A stretch of 64,000 nt of DNA, from assembly GCA_035528035.1 (NCBI GenBank), contig DATKZI010000032.1:62001-126000 (forward strand). The letters run 5' to 3'. The first letter of the stretch is position 1. The number at the start of each line of letters is the position of its first letter. Positions 1-8,965 of the stretch are shown one piece after another. Below the pieces are notes generated by a model. The model ran no database searches. It saw nothing but the letters and a program-made list of their open reading frames with translations, and had not been told where the DNA came from. The translations under genes were made by a program, and so were the position numbers. The DNA is from JABLTI01 sp035528035. GTDB lineage: Archaea; Asgardarchaeota; Heimdallarchaeia; JABLTI01.

Positions 1-46
1 CCAAAGTTTTTTTATAATGATAATTTCAATTAGAATGATTATAACA

Positions 47-886
47 ATGCCAAAATTAGATGTTGAAATTTCACCTTTAGCTTTTTCAAAGATCATTGAT
101 TGGACATCATCAAATACAGAAAGAGAAATTGGTGGCTATTTAATTGGACATATTGAAAAAAGTAAGGTAATTATTACTGAGGCTATTTTTGCTACAGCAG
201 AATCAAACCCAACATTTGTTTCCTTTGATAATATGATGCAATTCAATATAATAGAGGATTTGGAAAAGAAAGGAAAAAACGAAACAATTGTTGGATGGTT
301 TCACTCCCACCCTGGTCTTGGTTGTTTTATGTCTGGCACCGATGTTGCTACTCAAAAGATCTACCAAGCGCTATTACCCGAATCTGTTGCTATGGTCAAT
401 GATGGCAATAAATTCGCTAAAACTCGCAATCAATCTGATTTTCAAGCTCATTTTTATCGAACAAAACCTGATTCCGGTTATCACGAAATTAGTTTTGGGG
501 TGCTAACTGACCCTAACGAACTCTTAGGCATCTTAACTGATTATGTCCAAAGTGAAGAAAACGCTGAAAAGATTGCTCAAGATACCGCTCGTTATATGGT
601 ACTTTCGATTGATGACTCATTGAAAGATCTTACAGAAAATAAGCTTCTGTTAAAAGAACAATATGAAAAAGAAAATACCACTCTTAAGGAAAATCTTGCT
701 AGCATTCAATCTGAGATAACTGATCTAAAAAGAACTTTAGTTACGAATGAAGAATTTGCTTCCTACACTAAAACTCAAGATAAAGAAATAAGTTTTCTCA
801 GTACACTTATGTTCATTTTGCTTGGTTTTACAAGTTTAAGCTTAATTTTCACTCTTGTTGTATTTATCCTTGCATTAATCCCTTAA
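47..886 (+). CDS. Membrane-anchored JAMM (Rpn11/Csn5-like) metalloprotease
   Basis: Predicted zinc isopeptidase of the MPN+/JAMM family, which removes ubiquitin-like modifiers. The motif HSHPGLGCFMSGTD (residues 86-99 from this start) gives the two zinc histidines, the catalytic serine and the zinc aspartate, and the glutamate of the EREIGGYLIG segment near residue 26 is the expected acid. The flanking VGWF...DVATQ context is close to eukaryotic Rpn11 and Csn5. After the roughly 150-residue MPN domain come a helical, probably coiled-coil stretch (about 180-240) and one hydrophobic helix at the extreme C-terminus (about 250-278), so it is a tail-anchored protein with its protease domain probably in the cytoplasm. 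In-frame ATGs at 17 and 35 are possible; I chose 47 because MPKLDVEIS begins the first MPN strand. No ubiquitin, E1 or E2 gene is in the window, so its substrate is unknown. Confidence 0.85.
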   Translation: MPKLDVEISPLAFSKIIDWTSSNTEREIGGYLIGHIEKSKVIITEAIFATAESNPTFVSFDNMMQFNIIEDLEKKGKNETIVGWFHSHPGLGCFMSGTDVATQKIYQALLPESVAMVNDGNKFAKTRNQSDFQAHFYRTKPDSGYHEISFGVLTDPNELLGILTDYVQSEENAEKIAQDTARYMVLSIDDSLKDLTENKLLLKEQYEKENTTLKENLASIQSEITDLKRTLVTNEEFASYTKTQDKEISFLSTLMFILLGFTSLSLIFTLVVFILALIP

Positions 887-1198
887 TTCGACCGTATCAA
901 TTCTTTTTCTTATTATTTTTAAAACAAGATTATGATTTGTTGGATCCGGGCATCTAACGAATTCTGTTGTTATTCCTTCTTTATCCATTTCTTTCTCATA
1001 GTTTGTTCCTTTATAACCCCAAGGTAAAATGCCATCAAATAATAACACTCTTATCATTGGTTCAGCAGCAGCTAATAACCATTGACACATTTTACCTTTA
1101 TCCTCTGGATATTTGAAAGTATCACCTTTTTTATGACCTTTAATACTACAAGTACTCTCATAAACTTCTAAGGTTATTTCATATCTTGGAAAAATCAT
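875..1198 (-). CDS. TIGR04076 family protein
   Basis: Small 107-residue protein matching the TIGR04076 family by pattern: an N-terminal beta strand, CSIKGHKKGD, then a helix with CQWLLAAAEPMIRVLLFDG, the LPWG turn and a late CPDPTNHNLVLKI strand. The biochemical role of this family is unknown. The last codons overlap the 3' end of the convergent JAMM gene by 12 bases, so the two share a terminator region. Length is normal for the family. Confidence 0.75.
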   Translation of the reverse strand: MIFPRYEITLEVYESTCSIKGHKKGDTFKYPEDKGKMCQWLLAAAEPMIRVLLFDGILPWGYKGTNYEKEMDKEGITTEFVRCPDPTNHNLVLKIIRKRIDTVELRD

Positions 1199-1389
1199 TA
1201 ATCTTACCTCAATTAATCTAAATCCATTCTTATTTAAAATCTATAACTCTAATCTTATTTAGTTGTATGTTACTTTAGATGAAAATGTTTTCTAAAAATC
1301 GTTTTTTTTGGTTTTTCTCTTCTATTTAATTGTCTAAAGAGAAAGCTATTTGAAGGTAGTTTGAAAAGAAAATATAGAGGTAATGCACT

Positions 1390-2118
1390 TTGGGATCTTC
1401 AAAGAAAAACCTTGATGAACTAATTAATGATCTTGAAGATTGGGATGAATCTACTCGAGATGATGCTGCTAGAGCCCTTGGTGAAACCCAAGATGATGAA
1501 GCAATTAAACCTCTTTTGAAGGCTCTAAAGGAAGATTCCTCTGAGGATGTTCGAACAACTGCTGCTAGATCTCTAAGTAATTTCTATGATAATTCCCATG
1601 TAGCTAAAGAACTTAGTTCAATAATTCAAAAAGAAGAATCACCTTATGTTCGTGTAGCAATTGTTAATTCCATTGGTTATCTTGAAAATATTTCAGCTAT
1701 TAGATCATTAATTCCCCTTTTAGAGAAAGAGGAAAATGCTTGGGTCAGAGAAGCTATTGTAGAAACCTTTGGTATGGTGAAAACAAAACAATTCACAGAT
1801 ATCTTATTGCAATATTTACAAAATGATCCTGCTGAGGAAGTACGTTTACAAGCAGCTGATTCCTTAGTGAAAAATCCTGATTTAAAAATACTGGATAAAT
1901 TACTTATAATATATAAGAACGAAAAACTGGATGAGGTGAAAAGCCATATAATCGAAATTATGGCTGAAATACCTGATTTAAAATCCGTTGAGATTCTTAT
2001 AACAATATTGGATGATGATGAGCAAAAATTAAGTCAAGCTGCAGCATCTGAAGCTTTGCACAATATAGCTCATAAATTGGGTTATAAAGATGAAAATGAA
2101 ATGATTGATTCAATGTAA
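1390..2118 (+). CDS. HEAT-repeat (PBS-lyase-like) protein
   Basis: A 242-residue all-helical protein built of six to seven HEAT/PBS-lyase-type repeats with the typical pattern D-x-R-x-x-A-A-x-A-L-G (for example DESTRDDAARALGETQDDEA near residue 20). Such solenoids are protein-binding scaffolds; some bind phycobilin or modify enzymes, but nothing here gives a catalytic role. The start is TTG at 1390, preceded by a GAGGT ribosome site about 9 bases upstream. A second HEAT protein lies at 3369, with the isomerase gene between them. Confidence 0.8.
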   Translation: MGSSKKNLDELINDLEDWDESTRDDAARALGETQDDEAIKPLLKALKEDSSEDVRTTAARSLSNFYDNSHVAKELSSIIQKEESPYVRVAIVNSIGYLENISAIRSLIPLLEKEENAWVREAIVETFGMVKTKQFTDILLQYLQNDPAEEVRLQAADSLVKNPDLKILDKLLIIYKNEKLDEVKSHIIEIMAEIPDLKSVEILITILDDDEQKLSQAAASEALHNIAHKLGYKDENEMIDSM

Positions 2119-2236
2119 TTTTTCTTCTTTTTCTATGAAAGACCTCTTTTTGCTGATGTTTTTCCAACATAAGTATTTAATAATAAGTATCGAATTACAA
2201 AACTATGCGAGAATTTCTCTCTGAAGGGATATTTTT

Positions 2237-3364
2237 ATGGATAAAGATAATGCAGCAAAACAGACAGCTGCCCGAAAACAAGATCATATAGATATTTGCT
2301 GTAATTCTACCAAAGAAATTGAAATGAGCAAAACTACAGGTTTTGAGGATTTGGAATTTGTTCATAATGCTCTACCAGAGGTTAATTTTGATGATATTGA
2401 TCTTTCAACATCTTTTTTGAAACATCAATTTAAATACCCTATTTTTATTTCATCTATAACTGGTGGAACTGAAAAGGCAAAGAAAATTAATAGTCTATTA
2501 GCACAAGCTGCAGAGAAATTTGGTATAGGAATAGGTGTTGGTAGTCAAAGAGCTGCTTTAGAAGAAGAAAATACTTTTGACTCATTTTCAATAATCCGTG
2601 AAAATGCACCTAAAGCATTTGTTGCGGCAAATTTAGGAGCAATTCAGCTAAATAATAATTTTACGATCACGCATGCACAAAAAGCAATAGAAATGATAAA
2701 AGCAAATGCGCTAATTTTGCATTTAAATCCACTGCAAGAAATAATTCAACCTGAAGGGAACACTAATTTTAACAATCTTTCTTCGAAGATCAAGGAAATA
2801 GGCAAGAAACTCAAAGAACCTTTGATAGTTAAGGAAGTAGGTTCAGGAATATCTTACGAAATAGCACGACAATTAACTGAGTGTAATGTCAAAGCTATTG
2901 ATATTGCTGGAGCTGGTGGGACTAGTTGGTCCCAAATCGAAGCAATCCGTGCAAAGCAACAAGGTTTTACAAAGCAGGCCAAGGTTGGTGAATTGTTAAA
3001 AAATTGGGGCATTCCTACTGCAGCGAGTACTATTGAAGTAGCTACTCTAGCAGATAAGGTTGAAATTATTTCTTCAGGTGGAATTAGAAATGGCTTAGAA
3101 GCAGCAAAAGCATTAGCCATTGGGGCAAAATTAGTTGGAATTGCTTTACCTTTAGCTTGTTTAGCTGCTACCGGAACAGAAAGACAAATAACTGATTGGT
3201 TAGAACAATTTATTCACGAATTAAAAACTGTCATGTTCCTCACTGGTTGTGCAAAAATCGATGATTTGCATAAAGCTAGAATGACTATTACTGGAAAAAC
3301 TGCAGAATGGTTATCTGCCAGAGGATTCATTGAAGAATTAGATTTGATTAATTTACGAGGTTAA
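2237..3364 (+). CDS. fni: Type 2 isopentenyl diphosphate delta-isomerase (FMN-dependent)
   Basis: Interconverts isopentenyl and dimethylallyl diphosphate, feeding archaeal isoprenoid lipid synthesis downstream of the mevalonate pathway. A 375-residue TIM-barrel flavoprotein with the family motifs SITGGTEKA, GVGSQRAALE, AANLGAIQ, LHLNPLQEIIQPEGN (substrate and metal site), VKEVGSGIS, DIAGAGGTSW and SSGGIRNGLEAAKALAIGA (FMN phosphate). Length and order are standard. ATG at 2237; an internal ATG near residue 30 would remove part of the conserved N-terminus. The next gene starts 4 bases after the stop, so both are probably cotranscribed. Confidence 0.93.
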   Translation: MDKDNAAKQTAARKQDHIDICCNSTKEIEMSKTTGFEDLEFVHNALPEVNFDDIDLSTSFLKHQFKYPIFISSITGGTEKAKKINSLLAQAAEKFGIGIGVGSQRAALEEENTFDSFSIIRENAPKAFVAANLGAIQLNNNFTITHAQKAIEMIKANALILHLNPLQEIIQPEGNTNFNNLSSKIKEIGKKLKEPLIVKEVGSGISYEIARQLTECNVKAIDIAGAGGTSWSQIEAIRAKQQGFTKQAKVGELLKNWGIPTAASTIEVATLADKVEIISSGGIRNGLEAAKALAIGAKLVGIALPLACLAATGTERQITDWLEQFIHELKTVMFLTGCAKIDDLHKARMTITGKTAEWLSARGFIEELDLINLRG

Positions 3365-3368
3365 GAAT

Positions 3369-4196
3369 ATGGAATATTTACCTGATGACGACTCACCATT
3401 TAAAGAGGACCTTGAACCACTAATTAAAACACTTGAAAGTGATCCTGATTGGAATAAACGTTTTGGCGCTGCAAGCAAATTATTTAGATTGGGAAAGGAA
3501 AAAGCTGTTAATCCTTTGATCAAGGCAGCTCAAAATGATCCACATAGTGAAGTCAAAAGATTTGCTATTGATTTACTCGGTCGTTTAGGTGATCCCCGAG
3601 CAACTTGGGCATTAATAGCTGTTCTTCGTCAAGCACTTATTGATAAAGATAATACTATTACTTACCATACAAGAGAAGCTTTGTTAAAGATAAAAGGAAC
3701 TGACCTTCCATCTATATTGATCAGTACAATAGATGATGAAGAAGAATTTTTTGAAATGAGGATTAGCGCTTTAGATATGCTGGGAAAATTAGCTGATACT
3801 AAAAGTGTTGAAAGTCTCATTAAAGTAATAAATAACCCAAATTCTGATGGAAGAATACGTGGTAGAGCGATAGAAGAACTTGTCGAAACGGGGCATTTAG
3901 CTGGATTACAATTAATTCTAGAATTACTTGATGTTGCATCAAACAAAGTTTTTCAAAAGGTTGTTCTTCGCGCTATAAAGAATACTCCTTTTAAGAACAA
4001 AACAATTGTTATGCGTATAGGAGAATCTCTTCTTAAGATAATGGATTTTGAGGAAAGCAAGAAAAATAAAAAAGATGAAGATATCACTAAACTTGCATCT
4101 GATGCTTTACACCAATTAGCAAAGAATATCGATATTGATTTCAATGATTTTCTTGATGAATTAGTTAGCATTCGTAAGAAACAACAAGGAAAATAG
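3369..4196 (+). CDS. HEAT-repeat protein
   Basis: A 275-residue helical solenoid with several HEAT/PBS-lyase-like repeats (for example the segment with VKRFAIDLLGRLGDPRA around residue 62) and a lysine-rich, less regular end. It starts 4 bases after fni, which implies translational coupling. It resembles the HEAT protein at 1390 in repeat type but not enough by eye to call a recent duplication. Function unknown; a scaffold for the isomerase or for membrane proteins is only a guess. Confidence 0.75.
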   Translation: MEYLPDDDSPFKEDLEPLIKTLESDPDWNKRFGAASKLFRLGKEKAVNPLIKAAQNDPHSEVKRFAIDLLGRLGDPRATWALIAVLRQALIDKDNTITYHTREALLKIKGTDLPSILISTIDDEEEFFEMRISALDMLGKLADTKSVESLIKVINNPNSDGRIRGRAIEELVETGHLAGLQLILELLDVASNKVFQKVVLRAIKNTPFKNKTIVMRIGESLLKIMDFEESKKNKKDEDITKLASDALHQLAKNIDIDFNDFLDELVSIRKKQQGK

Positions 4197-4266
4197 TCTT
4201 TCTTACGGAAACATTTTTAATTAATTTCTTTTCTTCCAATCATAATAATTACCTCAGCAATGACTA

Positions 4267-4294
4267 GCTAATCAATTTATCATTGTTGATTAGC
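4267..4294 (+). promoter_or_regulatory. Leader hairpin of the ribosomal protein operon
   Basis: Perfect 9-bp inverted repeat GCTAATCAA / TTGATTAGC with a 10-base loop, 33 bases before the L7Ae start and just upstream of its strong GGAGG ribosome site (about 4310). It could regulate the operon; archaeal L7Ae can repress its own mRNA through kink-turns, but I could not fit a good kink-turn here. Confidence 0.45.
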
Positions 4295-4326
4295 GATGAG
4301 GAAGCTAGAGGAGGATTTACATTAAA

Positions 4327-4698
4327 ATGAGCAAACCATTCTATGTTAACGTAGATGTGCCAGAAGAATTGAAACAAGAAGCCTTAAAAGTTCTTGAAAA
4401 AGCCAGAGATACAGGTAAAACCAAGAAGGGTACCAACGAAGTTACCAAAGCAATTGAACGTAATCAAGCTAAATTAGTTCTAATTGCAGCCGATGTTCAA
4501 CCACCTGAAATAGTAATGCATTTACCATTATTATGTGAAGAAAAGAATATTCCCTATGTTGTTTGTGGTTCAAAGAGTGATATTGGTAAGGCTATTGGAT
4601 TGGATCGTTCTTCAGCTAGCGCAGGTATAACCAATCCTGGAGCAGCAAAAGATGCTCTTGATGCACTTGTCAAGAAATTGGCAGCATTGAAGAAGTAA
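4327..4698 (+). CDS. rpl7ae: Ribosomal protein L7Ae (eL8)
   Basis: Kink-turn RNA-binding protein of the large ribosomal subunit that in archaea also serves box C/D and H/ACA RNPs and RNase P. The 123 residues show the family hallmarks: GTNEVTKAIERNQAKLVLIAADVQP, followed by LPLLCEEKNIPYV and the LDRSSASAGI loop. It heads the archaeal L7Ae-S28e-L24e cluster. ATG at 4327 is preceded by AGAGGAGG with good spacing. Confidence 0.97.
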   Translation: MSKPFYVNVDVPEELKQEALKVLEKARDTGKTKKGTNEVTKAIERNQAKLVLIAADVQPPEIVMHLPLLCEEKNIPYVVCGSKSDIGKAIGLDRSSASAGITNPGAAKDALDALVKKLAALKK

Positions 4699-4726
4699 AT
4701 AGATAAGAATTGAGGATTGAAATAAA

Positions 4727-4984
4727 ATGAGCCAATCAAGACAAAGTAGCACCAAAGAAGAGACTTCATCTTCTGATGAGAGATCTTTTCCAGCAGAAAT
4801 CGTGCAAGTTGTTACACGAACAGGTGTTACTGGAGAAGTTCTTCAATGTAAAGTACGAGTGTTAGAAGGGCAAGATAGAGGACGAATTATTACTCGTAAC
4901 GTTAAAGGACCTATCCGAATAGGAGATATCTTAGTTCTTAGAGAAACAGAGCGTGAAGCTCGTAGAATGAGGGGTAGACGTTAA
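4727..4984 (+). CDS. rps28e: Ribosomal protein S28e (eS28)
   Basis: Small-subunit protein found in archaea and eukaryotes. The 85-residue product has the S28e core AEIVQVVTRTGVTGEV, VRVLEGQDRGRIITRNVKGP, and the highly conserved C-terminus LRETEREARRMRGRR. It has a longer acidic/serine-rich N-terminus (about 20 residues) than most archaeal S28e proteins. It follows L7Ae in the conserved archaeal gene order. Confidence 0.97.
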   Translation: MSQSRQSSTKEETSSSDERSFPAEIVQVVTRTGVTGEVLQCKVRVLEGQDRGRIITRNVKGPIRIGDILVLRETEREARRMRGRR

Positions 4985-5006
4985 GTTCTAAGGAGATGTA
5001 TAAAGT

Positions 5007-5222
5007 ATGAAAGAACAAACTTGTGCTTTTTGTGCTTCGTCCATCGAAGCTGGAACTGGTTCCATGTATGTGAAAAATGATGGTTCTATCCTTTGGTTCT
5101 GTTCTAGAAAATGTAGAGTTTCAATGATTGACTTCAAACGAAACCCAAGAAAACTCAAATGGACAGAAAGATACGAACAAAAGATTCTTACAGGCGGTCG
5201 CGCAAAAAGAAGACGAAGATAA
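5007..5222 (+). CDS. rpl24e: Ribosomal protein L24e (eL24)
   Basis: Large-subunit zinc-binding ribosomal protein. The 71 residues contain C-A-F-C near the N-terminus and the later FCSRKCR segment, giving the four-cysteine zinc site, then the RNPRKLKWTERY segment that defines the family. An AAGGAG ribosome site lies upstream. In many archaea NDK and IF2 follow this gene; here an unknown helical protein follows instead, so the conserved cluster is cut short. Confidence 0.96.
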   Translation: MKEQTCAFCASSIEAGTGSMYVKNDGSILWFCSRKCRVSMIDFKRNPRKLKWTERYEQKILTGGRAKRRRR

Positions 5223-5359
5223 TAATCCTAATTTAAGGATTAAAAAATTTCTTCTTCTCATCTTTTTTCTTTTTTTAATAATTTATGATAGAAACAACAA
5301 ATTATTATTTCAGTATATTTGACAATTATTAGTAGATTATTAATAGGTTGTTGATTGAA

Positions 5360-5980
5360 ATGAAATATCAAGATGAATTAACTAAAGCTGATGAATTTGT
5401 TTCACAAGGAATGAATCTTGAAGCAGCTAAAATTTTTGAAGATATAGGTATAAAGTGCCTTCGTGAAGATGGTGCTGAAAGAGAAGCTGCTCCGGGGATT
5501 ATTGCAAAAAGCATTGCTCGCTATATATTAGCTGGAAAATTAACTCAAGCACAAGATCTTGCTTATCAAGTAATTTTCATGAAAGAAGATCACCCATTCC
5601 TTTCATTACAAATTGAAACAGCTATTTCATCTAAAAAGAATTTAATTCGTGGATATCTAGTAAATAAAATACCAACTGAAATAAATCATGAGTATGAAAT
5701 TTTAAAACAAATCCCACAAAATCGGAAGGTTATGAAAATCAATAATGAAATAACAATTAAGCAAATGTGGGAATTAACGATCTTTGACCAATATAAGAAA
5801 AAATATGATCTTATTGGACAAAAATATCCTTCTACTAAAGATATGGTTAATTTTATAATAGCAACAAAAACAGGCATCAATGTTGTAGGAGCAGAAACTG
5901 CTACAGGTCAAAAGATTATGATAGTTATAGCTACCACATTTAATGATGATCCTGTTGAAATTGTTAAATTAACACCTTAA
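5360..5980 (+). CDS. Helical TPR/SNAP-like protein of unknown function
   Basis: About 206 residues from the ATG at 5360 (a TTG at 5348 would add four). The first 90 residues are paired helices with A-x-x-F-E-D-I-G and YILAGKLTQAQDLAYQV patterns, reminiscent of TPR or alpha-SNAP-like solenoids. The second half is mixed alpha/beta and ends with a strand-rich region (TGQKIMIVIATTF). No catalytic motif is visible. It lies after the ribosomal cluster with a 137-base gap and so may have its own promoter. I do not recognise a specific family. Confidence 0.6.
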   Translation: MKYQDELTKADEFVSQGMNLEAAKIFEDIGIKCLREDGAEREAAPGIIAKSIARYILAGKLTQAQDLAYQVIFMKEDHPFLSLQIETAISSKKNLIRGYLVNKIPTEINHEYEILKQIPQNRKVMKINNEITIKQMWELTIFDQYKKKYDLIGQKYPSTKDMVNFIIATKTGINVVGAETATGQKIMIVIATTFNDDPVEIVKLTP

Positions 5981-6017
5981 TAATTTCCAATCCCTTTTTT
6001 TCTACAAAGTAAAAAGT

Positions 6018-6322
6018 GGCAAGTCCCCAAAATTGATGCCTCAATTATATTCCCGCTACCAATAGTTACCTCCACGCCGCACCCCCAGAGGCATGCCTAA
6101 CGAGACGGACGGACGCTCACTTCCGTGCCTAACCGGTTTGGTCTCTGCGCTTTCTAACCTTACCCTCCGGTGAAGGTCTCTGCGATTAGACATCTTCTAG
6201 GACGTCGCTTCGACGGCTTCCATTGGGCGCTTAACATAATCTTAACACCGCAATTGGGTCTTCGGCCGGTTATAGAGCGTTTACCGTTGTAGGGTAGCCC
6301 TAGCACCCCACCTAGACTCGCC
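6018..6322 (-). ncRNA. ffs: 7S RNA of the signal recognition particle (SRP RNA)
   Basis: Read on the minus strand this 305-nt segment has the size and parts of archaeal SRP RNA. The ends pair as helix 1 (GGCGAGUC at 6322-6315 with GACUUGCC at 6025-6018). The 5' domain follows, with the CUAGGUGGGG...CCCUAC...CGGUAAACG...AACCGGCCGAAG pattern of the Alu-like fold. Helix 8 is seen as UUAGGCACGGAAGUGAGCG: a GGAA tetraloop with AGC on the 3' side, as in the SRP54-binding loop, closed by GAGAC/GUCUC. A U-rich tract follows the 3' end. Its GC content is far above its surroundings. RNase P RNA was considered and does not fit. Confidence 0.88.
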
Positions 6323-6617
6323 AATTGTTTTTTTGACAATTAGCTTTAAAAAGTATTCCGTTCGCTAAAAATAATCCAAATAAACAGTTTTAGAGAATTT
6401 TATTATTTCTTTAACCGACGAATTAAATAATAATAATTCTTTCTATTTTATTACAGAAAGAAATTAACTCATTATTCTTTATTGGTAAAGGTGTTTCTAA
6501 TGTCTGTTGAAGAAGACCGACAAAAACAAGGGAAAAGATGAAGGGATAGGGAAGATGTTTTGATGAAAAAATGATTCCAACTATAAAAGAGAAAAAGATA
6601 ATTCTTATAATATTTGC
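6323..6617. other. Promoter side of the SRP RNA gene; no gene seen
   Basis: AT-rich spacer between the SRP RNA 5' end and the end of the tRNA thiolase gene. It must hold the minus-strand promoter of the SRP RNA. I see no convincing reading frame longer than about 15 codons and no tRNA. Confidence 0.5.
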
Positions 6618-7616
6618 TTAAGCTTTTTTGAAAAGAGAATTGAGCATTTGGCAACCTTTGCAAATTTTCGTATTTGTTGGTTCAGAACAAATTTTACACT
6701 GGTTGATATTAAATTGTTTTTCAGGTGATTCATCAGAAGTTAAGACAGAAAATTTTTCTTGAATATCTTCAATACTATTTCGAATTGATTTTTGTGTTCC
6801 AGGGTATTTTTCTTCAAGCTCAGTTAAAAAGTTACGAACATCTAACCGCATAGCTTCAACAGCATAAGGACATTCAGTTGAGTGATAAACTAATTCATTA
6901 TAGAAAGCATAAAGGACAACATCACGCTCAGGAACAGCTTGTAAAGGTTTTACTCGAGGTACAAATAAATCATATACCTTTTCGGGGGAAATTTCTCCTT
7001 GAAGAAGTTTAGCAGAGTCACCTCGTAAAAGATTTAACATTATAGTTTGTGAAACATCACTTAGATTATGACCTGTAGCAACCTTGTCACCATCGAGTTT
7101 TCTCGCAGCAATATTAAGTGCTTTGCGTCTAAATACTCCACAATATGAACAAGGTCCATGTTGTATGAGTTTATTTTGACGAGTAGATGGTTCTTTCTCC
7201 TGTAAATATCGAGATTGCTGAACAATTTCATCAAGGCTATGGCCAAACAAGTCCTTAAAAGAGAACATATGAAATTCCACTCCTAAACGTTCAGCATTCA
7301 TTTTTGCTATAGGTAAACCATCATCACGATAACCAGCTATTCCTTCATCTATACACACTGCAATTAATTCTGTAGGGAATTTTCTTTGGAGCTTGTATAA
7401 AATATCTAATAAAACAGTACTATCTTTTCCACCAGATAATCCAACTATAATACGATCTTCTCGTCCAAAGAGTTTCTTCTTTTGAATGGTTTTATTTACT
7501 GTTTCTGTAACCCAAGTTGAAAAACATATCTTACAAAGATATCTTCCATCAATTTTTCTATACGTATCAGCAGTTCTTTTATTACAGCTGAAACATAATG
7601 GAAGTGTTTTACTCAC
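6618..7616 (-). CDS. ncsA: tRNA 2-thiolation enzyme (TtuA/Ncs6 family)
   Basis: ATP-dependent tRNA thiolase of the TtcA/TtuA/Ncs6 family. The 332 residues show an N-terminal zinc pair (CFSCNKR and LCKIC), the PP-loop VGLSGGKDSTVLL near residue 58, the iron-sulfur/catalytic GPCSYCGVFRRKAL, the GHNLSDVSQT segment, a third cluster cysteine in STECPY, and a C-terminal zinc pair (CKIC and CKGC). All expected cysteines are present. Archaeal members modify either wobble U34 or position 54; sequence alone does not decide. It uses a ubiquitin-like sulfur carrier (none in this window). Confidence 0.9.
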   Translation of the reverse strand: MSKTLPLCFSCNKRTADTYRKIDGRYLCKICFSTWVTETVNKTIQKKKLFGREDRIIVGLSGGKDSTVLLDILYKLQRKFPTELIAVCIDEGIAGYRDDGLPIAKMNAERLGVEFHMFSFKDLFGHSLDEIVQQSRYLQEKEPSTRQNKLIQHGPCSYCGVFRRKALNIAARKLDGDKVATGHNLSDVSQTIMLNLLRGDSAKLLQGEISPEKVYDLFVPRVKPLQAVPERDVVLYAFYNELVYHSTECPYAVEAMRLDVRNFLTELEEKYPGTQKSIRNSIEDIQEKFSVLTSDESPEKQFNINQCKICSEPTNTKICKGCQMLNSLFKKA

Positions 7617-7653
7617 AAGATATTTCTCCTATACATCAGTTATTAGATTATTT

Positions 7654-8832
7654 TTATCCTAAAGTTACAAAACCAAATTTTACTATTGGTATAATTAATA
7701 CAGCTAGAAATATTGTTATTGCTAAAAAACGAAATATATCTAATATGATTAAAGCAACCTTTCTCTTTCGTATATATTTAAGCAAGAAAGTTGAAAGTAA
7801 TTTATCACCATCAAGTAAAAATGGTATTGGTAAAGCATTAAATAGAACAGAACCGAACAATACAACTACCATCCAAACTAATTGCTGTTCGAAAACCATC
7901 GGAAAGAATTTCCAGGAAATTTTTGTTTTTGGTTCTTGATAAGGAACTGAATATATCCCTAAATAACCTACTGTATCGTTATCAGGATTAACTCCTAAAC
8001 GTACATTAAAAATACCATCTGTAGTATTCAGAACAACCAGTTGATTAGGATTAGTATTAATCATGAAGTTTGAAAAGATGCTCGAATTATATAGATGGGT
8101 GGAATTAGCATCAAAGATAGCCATTCCTCGCTTTAATCCTGAAGCATCAGCTGGACCATCTGCAACAACGTCTTGAATTAGAATACCATCTGAGGGATGA
8201 TAAAATGGAGCAATAATATTTGGAGCATAAATAAGAATTGGAATTGTTAATAATCCCAGAAGTAAATTTGGGAACATACCTGCAGCATAAGTTCTCATTC
8301 GTGTTGCATATGATGTTTTATTCATATACTCCTCATCTGGTTCTACAAAGGCACCAAAAAAGATAGCAAAGAATGCTAATCCAGTCGATTTAATTTCAAC
8401 TTCTTCAGCACGACTTACCACACCATGAGCAAATTCATGAGGAAGCATTGCTAAAATTATAGGAATGATCAAGTATAAAGCAGTTTTAAAGGAAATAGTT
8501 ACTCCAGGTATGATTAATCCTACTGTAGGACCTTGTATAGGTGAAGAGGGTAGAAAGATGTTTATTAAACTGTAAAGTAAAACACCAAAAGAAGTAAGCA
8601 TAGATATGAAACCAAAAAAGATTGATACGTTGCCGAAAACACGCCAGAAACGTGCATGTTTTATAGCTACCTTTGTTAGAAACTTATTGAATCGTTTTGT
8701 TCGTATTAAAAGGAAGAGGGGACCTAATGTCCAATCATATTTTTCATCCAATTTAAAATAACGACCAAGAATGTAAACCAGAAACCAGAGAGTAGCAATA
8801 ATTAGTAAAGCATAAGCCCAGTGCATGATCAT
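7654..8832 (-). CDS. Site-2 protease-like membrane metalloprotease (M50B) with PDZ domain
   Basis: Intramembrane zinc protease. The 392 residues include an N-terminal membrane helix, the zinc motif LPHEFAHGV near residue 130, the archaeal FGAFVEPDEE segment, a PDZ domain (about 215-275) and the third-ligand motif NALPIPFLLDGD near residue 345, with about six membrane helices overall. Such enzymes cut single-pass membrane proteins, for example anti-sigma factors or SREBP in other organisms; the target here is unknown. It is divergent from the nucleotidyltransferase gene. Confidence 0.9.
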   Translation of the reverse strand: MIMHWAYALLIIATLWFLVYILGRYFKLDEKYDWTLGPLFLLIRTKRFNKFLTKVAIKHARFWRVFGNVSIFFGFISMLTSFGVLLYSLINIFLPSSPIQGPTVGLIIPGVTISFKTALYLIIPIILAMLPHEFAHGVVSRAEEVEIKSTGLAFFAIFFGAFVEPDEEYMNKTSYATRMRTYAAGMFPNLLLGLLTIPILIYAPNIIAPFYHPSDGILIQDVVADGPADASGLKRGMAIFDANSTHLYNSSIFSNFMINTNPNQLVVLNTTDGIFNVRLGVNPDNDTVGYLGIYSVPYQEPKTKISWKFFPMVFEQQLVWMVVVLFGSVLFNALPIPFLLDGDKLLSTFLLKYIRKRKVALIILDIFRFLAITIFLAVLIIPIVKFGFVTLG

Positions 8833-8965
8833 TATCCTCTTGTTTCTTTATTACATTTCTATTTTATCTATTGCAGTTGAATATATTGAGTTTTAAAAAA
8901 GCTATCATAACTTTCTTCTATATTGAAGACTGATGACTTATATATTTTATTTCCATATTAAAACT

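Noticed and set aside
4240..4326. Kink-turn for L7Ae autoregulation
   Set aside because: The hairpin is real but G-A pairs and a three-base bulge could not be placed properly on it.
6018..6322. RNase P RNA
   Set aside because: No ACAGAA or GAGGAAAGUC core was seen; the end pairing and helix 8 loop fit SRP RNA.
7598..7939. Open frame on the plus strand against the site-2 protease gene
   Set aside because: Antisense shadow of a strongly supported gene with all catalytic motifs.
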